This document shows positions 1-8,260 of a stretch of 34,333 bases of DNA, piece after piece (the stretch's first letter is position 1; each line of letters begins with the position of its first letter). Source of the DNA: Kiritimatiellia bacterium (GTDB taxonomy: Bacteria > Verrucomicrobiota > Kiritimatiellia > JAAZAB01); contig JAQUMN010000041.1 of assembly GCA_028718125.1 (NCBI GenBank), forward strand, positions 1 to 34,333, written 5' to 3'. The position numbers and the translations under genes are program-made. The notes below the pieces were generated by a model, which had not been told where the DNA came from, did not search any database, and saw only the letters and a program-made list of their open reading frames with translations.

Positions 1-59
1 TCGTCATAAGACGATTGGAAGGTTCTCGGCAAACTTGGAGTATCTAATCCATGCCAATA

Positions 60-112
60 CGAACGTTTGGCGCACACAGGCGAACGTTTGGCGCACAAAA
101 TACGAACGTTTG
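60..112. repeat. Three-copy CGAACGTTTG array, left end
   Basis: The 10-mer CGAACGTTTG occurs at 60-69, 81-90 and 103-112, so the copies start 21 and 22 bp apart, about two helical turns. Copies 1 and 2 share the longer 17-mer CGAACGTTTGGCGCACA. The core is nearly palindromic around AACGTT, which resembles a dimeric regulator site, for example LacI/GalR-type operators with a central CG. The inverted counterpart lies at 34222-34273. Function is unknown; regulatory sites or a dispersed intergenic repeat are both possible. Confidence 0.75.
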
Positions 113-414
113 AAAATCACACGACAAGACTTGACATTCCGGTTGCCTTTTGACAAATTGCGCCGTTACCATCTTTATCAGGTGGGTTCCGGGTGAACTG
201 TTTGCCCTTGAAAATCACTGTCCTGTCAGGCGGGTAAAGGCGGAGCACTATGGGCGGGATTTTCGGGGGTGAGAAGCGTGACGACGGCGGCCATCGGGCA
301 TTGCAAGATGCGAACCCCCGCTCACGGCGCGGAGAATTTATCACTTGGCCGCGGCGCCCATCAAAGATTGCGGCCCGGAGCCATTTTATCGGAATCTTTT
401 AAAGAAACGAACCA
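113..414. other. Gene-free stretch before the radical SAM gene
   Basis: About 300 bases with no convincing coding region. Two TTGACA hexamers on plus (131-136 and 150-155) could serve as -35 elements for the gene starting at 415, but I do not see a good -10 box at the correct distance. The bases just before the start at 415 (AAAGAAACGAACCA) contain no strong Shine-Dalgarno sequence. A 75-codon minus-strand frame at 117-344 is Pro/Arg-rich and lacks a ribosome site, so I treat it as chance. Confidence 0.5.
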
Positions 415-1821
415 ATGAATGTTTTGTTAATACAGCCGTTTGGCAATGAGAGTAATAACAATTACCCTCCTATGGGCCTTTTGTATATTTCTGCTTATTT
501 AAGAAAATATTCGCAACATATTCCGAAAATAATCGATTTGAGAGCAGATAGATCCAGGATTGAAGACCATCTTGACGAAATTATTCAATTTAACCCTGGT
601 GTGATCGGCCTTACAGGTATGTCGATAGAATGGAGTGCAATTAAATATATTACGACTTACTTGAAAGCCAGGGTTAACGATAATGTTGTCTTCATCGCCG
701 GCGGCCCGCATTCTACGATATTCAGCAAAATGGTGCTGCAGCATACTCCCGTTAAGTATGTTGTCCGGGGTGAAGGGGAAGTCAGCTTTGTCGAGCTGTT
801 GAAATGTATTCAAGAAAAACAAAGCGCTGCCGATGTTAAGGGGATAAGTTATTTATCGGATAATGATACGGTAAGACATAACGACAACAGAGATTCAATC
901 GCCGATATTAATGATATTCCATTTCCCGCTTACGATTTAATCGACGTTGAAAAGTATTTTTTAAATCCGCACTTTCACGGCAACCTGAATACATCCAAAA
1001 GAGTATTACCCTTAATATCATCGCGAGGCTGCCCGTTCCGGTGCAAGTTCTGCCACCATTCTTTCGGGCATAAATTCAGGGCGCGTTCAGCTGATAACTT
1101 CATAGCAGAAATAGATTTCCTGGTAAAAAAATATTCAATCAGGGAAATTCAAATTGAAGATGACGCCTTCAACATGGATATCGACAGGGCAAAATTAATT
1201 TTTAAACGAATAATATCCGGGAAATATGATATTAAAATAGCTTTTGCCAATGGCATCAGGGGAGATCGCATTGACGATGAAATGGTCGATTTATTCAAGA
1301 AGGCCGGGGTTTATAGAATTCATTTTGGAATAGAAACGAGCGTTGCAAGAGTGCGCAAGCTGGTTGATAAAGAATACGACATGAACAAGGTTAATGCCGC
1401 GATTAATGCGATAAATAAAGCAGGAATCAGCACCCACGGTTTCTTTATTATCGGCTTCCCGACCGAGAGCGAGGAAGAAATAAGAATGGACATTGATTAT
1501 GCTGTCAAGTCGAAGCTTGCAACGGCGAATTTCTCAATACTGAAGATATTTCCCGGCACCCCGTTCGGCGATGAATATCCTGATCAACATGTCCCGTATT
1601 CCGATGATTTTTCGTTTAGTTATGATTCAACACGTACTAATTTAAGCTTGGTCTCAAATGATCGATTGAAAAAACTGCAAAGACATGCGGCGATCAAATT
1701 TTATTTTTATCCTAAAAGAATCGCGCGTATTATCAGAACGTCTCCCAGCGTGGTTGGCATATTTACCAAAAACTTTGCCATGGTTTTGGGGCTGATACTT
1801 CACGGCAAGACGAAATATTGA
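415..1821 (+). CDS. B12-binding-domain radical SAM protein
   Basis: 468 aa. The N-terminal 135 residues resemble a cobalamin-binding Rossmann domain of the type fused to radical SAM enzymes, with MNVLLIQPFG at the start, a YPPMGLLYISAYL stretch and an AGGPHS loop near residue 95. The radical SAM cluster motif is CPFRCKFC, with Cys206, Cys210 and Cys213 in the canonical CxxxCxxC spacing that ligates a 4Fe-4S cluster and generates the deoxyadenosyl radical. The strand segments FGIETS and GFFIIGFPTE are typical of this family. Members methylate or rearrange lipids, antibiotics or cofactors, and the substrate cannot be read from sequence. The stop overlaps the earliest frame of the following methyltransferase. 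Composition is clearly AT-richer than the genes downstream of 2700, suggesting separate acquisition. Confidence 0.9.
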   Translation: MNVLLIQPFGNESNNNYPPMGLLYISAYLRKYSQHIPKIIDLRADRSRIEDHLDEIIQFNPGVIGLTGMSIEWSAIKYITTYLKARVNDNVVFIAGGPHSTIFSKMVLQHTPVKYVVRGEGEVSFVELLKCIQEKQSAADVKGISYLSDNDTVRHNDNRDSIADINDIPFPAYDLIDVEKYFLNPHFHGNLNTSKRVLPLISSRGCPFRCKFCHHSFGHKFRARSADNFIAEIDFLVKKYSIREIQIEDDAFNMDIDRAKLIFKRIISGKYDIKIAFANGIRGDRIDDEMVDLFKKAGVYRIHFGIETSVARVRKLVDKEYDMNKVNAAINAINKAGISTHGFFIIGFPTESEEEIRMDIDYAVKSKLATANFSILKIFPGTPFGDEYPDQHVPYSDDFSFSYDSTRTNLSLVSNDRLKKLQRHAAIKFYFYPKRIARIIRTSPSVVGIFTKNFAMVLGLILHGKTKY

Positions 1822-1889
1822 AATATTACCAATGTATGGTAATTTCGCGGTTGTGCGCAAAGGCCGTAAAACTGCAGAAGCCCGCTGTT

Positions 1890-2693
1890 ATGGCAGAAGA
1901 AATAAAATATTCACTTGAGCAGATACAGAATTATTGGGCGGAACAAGCCGGTAAGCACGGTCAATCGGCGTCGGCATCGTGGTCCGATCATCGCGTAATA
2001 GAGCTGGAAATTCGTGAAATTCTTAAATACATAAACGATCATGACGTCGTCATCGATATCGGGTGCGCCAACGGGTATACGGCAATACAGCTTGCCAGCC
2101 AGAAAGAAATAGAGATTCGAGGCGTTGATTATATTCCCGAAATGATCGAGCAGGCGCAACTTCGACTTGCCAGGATAAAGAACAGACTGGCAGGAGCGGC
2201 GTCATTTAAATGCGGCAATATCGTAAATTTGGATGAAAGTTCCGATACGTACGATAAAGTAATTATCATACGCGTGCTCATAAATCTGCATAATTGGGAT
2301 AATCAGCTCAAAGGTTTGCATGAGGCAATTCGCGTGCTTAAGCCTGGCGGTTTGCTGCTGCTTTCAGAGGCGACGTTACAAGGCTGGCAAAATATTAACA
2401 AATTGCGGAATGAGTGGGCCCTTCCCGACATTCCAGTCCCCGCTTTTAATTGTTATATAGACAGAGACAAGCTGGTCGGCGCAGTTTCCAAGCAGCTTAA
2501 ATTAATTGAAATTGCAAATTTCGCCAGCACGTATTATGTCGGGACCAGGCTGCTCAAGCCGCTATTGGCTCAAGCCCTTGGCAAGAACATAGATATAGCG
2601 GACCCCGATGTTGAATGGAACCGTTTGTTTGCGCAATTGCCTGCATATGGCAATTATGGCATTCAGGAATTATTTGTGTTTAGAAAGATATAG
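1890..2693 (+). CDS. Class I SAM-dependent methyltransferase
   Basis: 267 aa from ATG 1890. The SAM-binding motif I is DIGCANG (residues 56-62), followed by the acidic end of strand 2 (RGVDYIPEMIEQA) and a post-motif LRVLKPGG-like segment (RVLKPGGLLLLSE) typical of Methyltransf_11/25 proteins. The frame is open back to TTG 1818, which touches the stop of the radical SAM gene (ATTGA), and also holds ATG 1836. I prefer 1890 because the fold starts there (QIQNYWAEQAGKHG is the usual helix of the family) and because the upstream residues are not domain-like. Co-transcribed with the radical SAM gene and similarly AT-rich, so the two probably act on one substrate. Substrate unknown. Confidence 0.85.
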   Translation: MAEEIKYSLEQIQNYWAEQAGKHGQSASASWSDHRVIELEIREILKYINDHDVVIDIGCANGYTAIQLASQKEIEIRGVDYIPEMIEQAQLRLARIKNRLAGAASFKCGNIVNLDESSDTYDKVIIIRVLINLHNWDNQLKGLHEAIRVLKPGGLLLLSEATLQGWQNINKLRNEWALPDIPVPAFNCYIDRDKLVGAVSKQLKLIEIANFASTYYVGTRLLKPLLAQALGKNIDIADPDVEWNRLFAQLPAYGNYGIQELFVFRKI

Positions 2694-2733
2694 TATAACC
2701 TTGCCCTGCAAAAGTTGCCATATCCTGCGCGCA

Positions 2734-4284
2734 ATGCTCTTTTATGCCGGGATTCGCGTGAAAAGCACCTTCCGTAAAACGCTTGTTGTAGCGCCCTTCT
2801 TGCTGGCGGCCGCAATTTTGCTCGCCGGCCTGCTGAGTTATGCCCCGAATCCGCCGGATGAGGGCGACAACATGCTGGGGGCCTTATGTGTGGCCCGGGG
2901 CGGCGATATTTACAAGGCTTATTTCTCGCAGCATCCTCCCTTTCCGTATTATTTCACATCGCTGTTTGCGCTCATCGGGGTCGACAGCGTCATCGGGTTC
3001 CGGATCGCATTCAGCGGGGCCCTGTTGATCTTCTGGCTGGTTCTTTACTGGGCTTATGCCGGCATTGTTAAAAAACAGGTTTTACTGTTCTTTATAGCAG
3101 CCTATCCGTTGCTCGCGCCGTTCTGCCTGGGGCATCTGATTATGGCCGAAGCTTTCACGGCCCAGGCCATGGTTGTTCTGTTGATCGAATACTTGCGCTA
3201 TCTGCAGGTTCGAACCTTGTCACTTAGCCGCATGATTGTCATTTCGCTCTGCGTGTTTGTGGCCGTGATGTCATGTATTGTCAGCATTTATGCGGTTTTC
3301 TTCATCCTGCTTGGATTCGGGATGGGGGAACTGCGGGGCCTTTCGCGCGCCGCGTTCAAAGGCCGTTTCCGGCAGTGGGGGCTTTTCCTGCTGGTGCTAG
3401 CCATCCCATTCGGCCTGCTTCTGGCCTGGTATGCGGCCACCGGCAACCTGCGCAACTTTTACGAAATGGCCTATCTCTTGAACCGCACGGTGTATAGTCG
3501 TTTTATTGGCGGGCTGGGCGCAAGCGCAGGGGCGCCGTTTCTATCCATGCCGCCGGCCTGGCTGTTGCATATATGGACAGTGATGACGGACGGTGTGGCC
3601 CGTGGCGTTATGACGCTCAGCCTGTTGCTGGCCGTCACGAACAGCGTATTTCTTATCGGCATGCTGTTCCGTCGCCAGTTTCTGGCGGCCCTGATCATTT
3701 TTCTGTTCCTGGCGGCTGCGGGCATCCGGGGCTACGGTGGATCGGGCTATACCGGCTTTCATTCGATGCCGTATTACGTCGTATCGCTTCTGGTTTTCGG
3801 CGTGGTGCTGTCCTGGTTGGAGCGTCCGAAACTATGGGCATGGGTTGGAAGTCTGGGCATGCTGGCGATATTCCTGGCCCTGACCATACCGACTTATGCC
3901 GGTGCTGCACAATTCAGGATTGCCCCGCTTCGGCGATGCTCGCTTTTCCCGACGCCCTATGATCGTTATATTCAAACCTATGCCGGGGAATCGAAGATGA
4001 TTTGGTTCGCCGGTTTAAACGGGTACCTTTTTATTGACAATCACGTGATTCCAGCCAGCCGGGTATACGGCATGCCGCCTTGGGTTGCCGGACAGTACGC
4101 CGATATGATTGTAGCGGACTTAATCCGGAACCGTCCCAACCTGATCCTTTTTGATCCTGAATGGCAGATCTGGGGATACCGGATGAGCGATTACGGCGGG
4201 AAAATAATCAACTTCATTCAAGCCCGCTATCAGCCTCTGGATAAATCGGATCCCGTGAAGCGGGCGATCTATCTGTTGAAATAA
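2734..4284 (+). CDS. Polytopic GT-C-type glycosyltransferase (family 39-like)
   Basis: 516 aa from ATG 2734. After the first membrane helix there is an extracytoplasmic loop with NPPDEGDN (Asp42-Glu43), the position of the catalytic acidic residue in GT39/ArnT/PMT-type enzymes, followed by HPPFPYYFTSLFALIG, also characteristic. About ten more hydrophobic helices follow and a C-terminal soluble region of roughly 130 residues. Such enzymes transfer a sugar from a polyprenyl-phosphate donor on the outer face of the inner membrane. The frame extends upstream to 2608, inside the methyltransferase, but that portion is hydrophilic and Cys-rich and unlikely to be translated. GTG 2758 is an alternative start. 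Ends 88 bp before the convergent methyltransferase gene. Confidence 0.75.
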   Translation: MLFYAGIRVKSTFRKTLVVAPFLLAAAILLAGLLSYAPNPPDEGDNMLGALCVARGGDIYKAYFSQHPPFPYYFTSLFALIGVDSVIGFRIAFSGALLIFWLVLYWAYAGIVKKQVLLFFIAAYPLLAPFCLGHLIMAEAFTAQAMVVLLIEYLRYLQVRTLSLSRMIVISLCVFVAVMSCIVSIYAVFFILLGFGMGELRGLSRAAFKGRFRQWGLFLLVLAIPFGLLLAWYAATGNLRNFYEMAYLLNRTVYSRFIGGLGASAGAPFLSMPPAWLLHIWTVMTDGVARGVMTLSLLLAVTNSVFLIGMLFRRQFLAALIIFLFLAAAGIRGYGGSGYTGFHSMPYYVVSLLVFGVVLSWLERPKLWAWVGSLGMLAIFLALTIPTYAGAAQFRIAPLRRCSLFPTPYDRYIQTYAGESKMIWFAGLNGYLFIDNHVIPASRVYGMPPWVAGQYADMIVADLIRNRPNLILFDPEWQIWGYRMSDYGGKIINFIQARYQPLDKSDPVKRAIYLLK

Positions 4285-4372
4285 ATCCCCGCTATCCGCC
4301 GTGAATGGTCCGTGCAAACCGGCATGGATGCATGAAAACAGCGGCGCGGACAACCGCAAACTGATGCGGCCA

Positions 4373-5335
4373 TCACTTTGTCAGAATCACTTCCATGTTG
4401 GATGTCGTGCCGGAAAACAGCTGCTGCGCCATGTCGATCAAGGAGCCGAACATCATGGCGATCGGGCTGTAGAGCGTGAAACGGTTATACACAAAGGCCG
4501 GGAAGCCGTTAGCTTTTAAAAAGTTGTGAATTGATAGAACCCATGAATAAGGCGAGTGGCGGAATTTAATGGCGGTCACCTTGAATCCGCATTCCCGCGC
4601 CGCCCGTGAGAAAGAAATCGGATCAAAAAGCGTCCAGTGCCTGGGGATGTGATATTCAAACCAATAACTGTTTTTAAAAAACCTGGCGCTTAAACAATCA
4701 GTGTTCGGTGTTAAAACAATAAGCTTGCCCCCTGGGCGAAGCAGGCGAAAAGCTTTAGCCAGCATATCCATGGGATTGGCAACATGTTCGATGATGTTCC
4801 TCATAAAAATCACGTTAAAACTGCCGGCGGGGAGATTTATTTCTTCAAAACGGCCTTCGGCAGCCTTGAATCCCGCCGTTTCCAAATGAGCCAATACGGC
4901 CGGGTTAATGTCATTTCCCCAGAGCTGGAGCTTCCTGGAGCCCATGCGCCGTAAGGCTTCCAGAAAACACGGATCCCCGCATCCAATATCCAGGACCGCA
5001 CCTTCTTCCGGAAGCAGCGGCATAAAAGAGCGCATCCGCCGCCTTTCCAAAATCCAGTTCCGGATCATAAAAGTCAGGTTTCTGTTCTTATGAAAAGAAT
5101 AGGATTGATAGGTTGCCGGATAGATCCGGGATAATTCGGAAGCGGCCGGGCGGTTCTGCAAGTATAAAACGGCGCATTGCTTGCATTTGACAAACGTGAA
5201 GGTGTCGGTGCAGGTGCCGTATTCATAATCCATGCCCCGGGTGACCAGTTCGGCTTCGCGGCTGTGACATTTCGGGCAGGCGACAATGGTTTCGATCTGG
5301 AGCGACGCAACGGCCATGGCTGTGCTCGGTGTCAT
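4373..5335 (-). CDS. Zinc-ribbon SAM methyltransferase
   Basis: 320 aa. A four-Cys ribbon at the N-terminus (CPKC at 20-23 and CKQC at 51-54) precedes a class I methyltransferase domain with motif I LDIGCG (115-120), a FMRNIIEHVANP segment and LLRPGGKLIVLTPN. This arrangement matches Methyltransf_23 proteins common in polysaccharide and secondary-metabolite loci. The ATG at 5335 is preceded by AAGG at a 9-nt spacing (CTAAGGCGAATCAAC), and the open frame upstream of it is not family-like, so I choose that start rather than the longer frame running to 5503. Lies 97 nt downstream of the GT2 gene and probably co-transcribed with it. Likely modifies a sugar or a lipid-linked glycan; substrate unknown. 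Confidence 0.85.
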   Translation of the reverse strand: MTPSTAMAVASLQIETIVACPKCHSREAELVTRGMDYEYGTCTDTFTFVKCKQCAVLYLQNRPAASELSRIYPATYQSYSFHKNRNLTFMIRNWILERRRMRSFMPLLPEEGAVLDIGCGDPCFLEALRRMGSRKLQLWGNDINPAVLAHLETAGFKAAEGRFEEINLPAGSFNVIFMRNIIEHVANPMDMLAKAFRLLRPGGKLIVLTPNTDCLSARFFKNSYWFEYHIPRHWTLFDPISFSRAARECGFKVTAIKFRHSPYSWVLSIHNFLKANGFPAFVYNRFTLYSPIAMMFGSLIDMAQQLFSGTTSNMEVILTK

Positions 5336-5432
5336 GTTGATTCGCCTTAGGAAATATAATGCATTGGAATGATGAGGGCTGAATGCGGCCGTTATGATAA
5401 GGAACTCATTGCGCGGGTGCTGAAAAGGGCAA

Positions 5433-6362
5433 TTAGAAATTAATCCGTTCCCGCTCGACCACCAAGGGTCGTTTTTGGACATAGGTATGGATTGAGCCGA
5501 CATATTCGCCGACGATTCCCAGGAAAAATAATTGCACGGATGAAAAGAAAAAAATGCCTACCACCAGGGGAGCCTGCCCAACCGAAAAATTTTGCCAGAA
5601 GATCAGTTTGTAGACCAGGTAAAACAAAGCCACAAACAGGCTGATTACGGCCGAGCAGAACCCCAGGATTACGGCCAGTCGCAGGGGTACCTTGGAATAA
5701 CTGGTCATGCCCAGCAGGGCCATGTCCAGCAGCGTATACCAATTGTTATTGGTGGCGCCTCGTTTCCGGATCGGCTGGATATATTCAATCTTGGCGCTTT
5801 CAAACCCGATTTCGGCAATCAGGCCGCGGAAATAGGGGTAAGGCTCGTTAATATTGCGGATAATTTCGATGACCTGGCGGTCGTAAAGCCCGAAGCCCGT
5901 GAACTGTTCGATCAGATCCACGTGCGACAAGCGGCTCAGCAGTCGGTAATAGGTCTTGCGCAGGGCAAAGATCAAGCGTGATTCCTCGCTCTGCTGCTTT
6001 ACCCCGACCACGATTTTATAGCCCTCTTTCCACTTCCGGATGAAATCCTTGATCAACTCCGGCGGATCCTGTAAATCGGCCACCAGGCTGATGACCGCTT
6101 CGCCGCGCGCCTGCAGATAGGCGTGGAATGGTGAACGGATATGGCCGAAGTTGCGGGAGTTGACGATGATTTTTACCCGCTTGTCTTGGAGGGCAATCTC
6201 TTTCAGAATGGCTACGGTCCGGTCCTGCGAGGCATTGTCAATGAAGATGTGCTCGTAGTCATAAGCCGGTAACGATTCGAAAACGTGTACGACGGCCTCA
6301 TATACTTCGCGGACATTGTCCGCTTCATTGTAACAGGGGGTGATAATGCTGATTGTTTTCAT
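5433..6362 (-). CDS. GT2 polyprenyl-phosphate glycosyltransferase (GtrB/DPM1-like)
   Basis: 309 aa. The GT-A fold starts immediately (SIITPCYNEADNV), with the nucleotide-binding FIDNASQDRT and the DxD-like acidic segment DLQDPPEL. Two C-terminal membrane helices (about residues 225-255 and 265-290) are followed by a short basic tail. This is the layout of GtrB/ArnC-type enzymes that move a sugar from a nucleotide donor to undecaprenyl phosphate on the cytoplasmic face. The product would be the donor for GT-C transferases like those encoded nearby. ATG 6362 has AGGAC about six bases upstream. Follows the TPP-enzyme gene by 95 nt in the same direction. Confidence 0.88.
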   Translation of the reverse strand: MKTISIITPCYNEADNVREVYEAVVHVFESLPAYDYEHIFIDNASQDRTVAILKEIALQDKRVKIIVNSRNFGHIRSPFHAYLQARGEAVISLVADLQDPPELIKDFIRKWKEGYKIVVGVKQQSEESRLIFALRKTYYRLLSRLSHVDLIEQFTGFGLYDRQVIEIIRNINEPYPYFRGLIAEIGFESAKIEYIQPIRKRGATNNNWYTLLDMALLGMTSYSKVPLRLAVILGFCSAVISLFVALFYLVYKLIFWQNFSVGQAPLVVGIFFFSSVQLFFLGIVGEYVGSIHTYVQKRPLVVERERINF

Positions 6363-6457
6363 AGGTTGTCCTGTTTTGTCCGAGCATGAATAAGCATGGT
6401 TTCTTGTTGCTACGGCTGCTCGCGCCAGGCTTATGAGCGCTATTCCGCCCCTGACGA

Positions 6458-8260
6458 TTATGGAGCTTCATTAAGTGGAGGAATAATCATTTCCCGCTTT
6501 AACTCCTCGCGCTCAAGGAATGGATACATGTCTTCAAGTGGGCGGGAAACCAGGGTGCCATCCGGCCTGGAATGCGAGGACACCGATGGCATGATTTCCT
6601 GATCCCGATCGCACATGGCTTCACAAATAACAGACCCGGGATAAGCCAGCACCTCCTGAATGCGATCCTCGGTCTCCAGGTTGTCGGTGATCCTGACATA
6701 ATGGATGCCATAGGCATGGGCAATCCGTTCCAAGTCGGGAAAAGATACGCCGGACGTCTTGTCCGTGCCGATCAAACGCCCATTGAAAAATTTCTTCTGA
6801 GTAGTGCGGATGGAGAGATAACCATCGTTGTTCCACACGAACAATTTGATCGGCAGGTTGTAATGAACGACTGTCTGGAGTTCCTGGATGTTCATCTGGA
6901 GAGAGCCGTCACCGGTGATCCCGATTACCTCGCCCCGGCTTCTGGCCACGCTGGCTCCGATCGCGGCCGGCAATGTGTAGCCCATGTCAGCCTGGGCGCC
7001 CGATGTGATATAGCGCTGGCGCTCCTTGAGCTGAAGCGCCTGGGAACATACGTAAAAAGATGAGCCGGCATCGGAGACCACCACCGCGTCCGGCGGCAAC
7101 TGCCGCGAAAGGCGGTCGATGAAATAGTAGAGATTAACCGGGCCCTTCCGGCCATAGCCGGGCAGGCAGATCGGCCATTTGGCTTTCCATGCCCCGCATT
7201 TCCCGATCCATGCCTGGGTATCAGGTTTCACCGGCGACCGGCTGAGCGCTTCCAAAAATAAGGCGGCATCTGATTTAATCAGCAAATCAATCCGGACCGT
7301 TTTTTTGGCGTGCTCTACCTGATCGATATCAACTACGATAATTTTGGCTGCCCGTGCAAAAGTATGATATTCATGTCCCGTAGAACTGACGCTCAGCCTC
7401 GAACCAATTGCGAGTACCAGGTCCGCATTCTGAACCGCAAAGTTTCCGGCGCGATCACCTTTGTTGCCGATGCGACCGATAAACAAGGGATGGGCGGAAG
7501 GAAGGCAGTCAATTCCCAGGCGTGAAGCCACAAATGGAACCTGGAAGGTCTCAATAAATGCCTGGAATTGCGCGATGGCCTTCGAGAGACGAATACCCTG
7601 TCCGGCAATGACCACCGGCCGCCGGGCGGCCTCCAACAAGGCAACCACCTGCGCTATTTCATCGGCCGCCGGCGCTGTTTTATCCCCGGCCATTTCCTTA
7701 GCGGGAGAAAAACGTTTTAACATGCCCGGCTCAATTTCCGCCCCTTGCACATCCATGGGGATATCCAGCCAGACCGGCCCCGGCCGGCCGGATTTGGCTA
7801 AATAGACCGCCTTATCCAGGTAATAGCCGATCTCGCGGGGATCGTTCACCATGGCGGCATATTTAGTCAGAGACCCTACAATCGATACGATATCCGCTTC
7901 TTGGACGCCGAATTGCCGCAGAGGAAGGCCGCTGTTGCGAATTGTTTCTTTGCGTTTGCACTGCCCCGATATAAACATGCAAGGCGTGCTGTCCTGCCAG
8001 GCTCCCAGCAGTCCGGTGATTGCATTCGTGCCGCCGCAGCCTGTCGTCAGGCAGGCCACACCTAAGTTTTCATTAAGCCGGGCATATGACACGGCTGCCA
8101 TTGCGGCCGCTTGTTCATGATGATTGCAGACGGCTTTCAGATGCGGATGGCAGATGATCCCGTCCGACAAAAACATCATGCCCCCGCCGGAAACCATGAA
8201 AACGTCACGAATTCCCAGCTTGTAAATATAGTCGGCAACAAAATCAGCGACCCTAAACAT
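6458..8260 (-). CDS. Acetolactate-synthase-like TPP-dependent enzyme
   Basis: 600 aa, complete three-domain architecture. The N-terminal PYR domain contains the catalytic Glu49 in NHHEQAAAMA. The central domain carries a Rossmann-like ADLVLAIGSRLS. The C-terminal PP domain has the TPP/Mg motif from G450-D451-G452 to N477-N478. The tail PLEDMYPFL is a feature I associate with ALS-like enzymes of glycan loci rather than with housekeeping IlvB. The start at ATG 8260 has AGAGG just upstream and overlaps the aminotransferase stop by 8 nt, so translation is probably coupled. Such enzymes decarboxylate a 2-oxo acid and may add the two-carbon unit to a second carbonyl, as in branched sugars. True branched-chain amino-acid synthesis is less likely because no regulatory subunit or ilvC is present. 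Confidence 0.85.
   Translation of the reverse strand: MFRVADFVADYIYKLGIRDVFMVSGGGMMFLSDGIICHPHLKAVCNHHEQAAAMAAVSYARLNENLGVACLTTGCGGTNAITGLLGAWQDSTPCMFISGQCKRKETIRNSGLPLRQFGVQEADIVSIVGSLTKYAAMVNDPREIGYYLDKAVYLAKSGRPGPVWLDIPMDVQGAEIEPGMLKRFSPAKEMAGDKTAPAADEIAQVVALLEAARRPVVIAGQGIRLSKAIAQFQAFIETFQVPFVASRLGIDCLPSAHPLFIGRIGNKGDRAGNFAVQNADLVLAIGSRLSVSSTGHEYHTFARAAKIIVVDIDQVEHAKKTVRIDLLIKSDAALFLEALSRSPVKPDTQAWIGKCGAWKAKWPICLPGYGRKGPVNLYYFIDRLSRQLPPDAVVVSDAGSSFYVCSQALQLKERQRYITSGAQADMGYTLPAAIGASVARSRGEVIGITGDGSLQMNIQELQTVVHYNLPIKLFVWNNDGYLSIRTTQKKFFNGRLIGTDKTSGVSFPDLERIAHAYGIHYVRITDNLETEDRIQEVLAYPGSVICEAMCDRDQEIMPSVSSHSRPDGTLVSRPLEDMYPFLEREELKREMIIPPLNEAP

Noticed and set aside
60..112. CRISPR-like array
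   Set aside because: Only three short 10-17 base repeats with about 11-base spacers that are partly similar to each other; no cas genes.
2..196. Open frame at the left edge that runs through the three repeats and encodes NVWRT repeats
   Set aside because: It has no visible start, and its repeated peptide is simply the translated 21-bp repeat; no family resemblance.
117..344. 75-codon minus-strand frame
   Set aside because: Begins at GTG without a ribosome site, has biased Pro/Arg composition and no recognisable motif.
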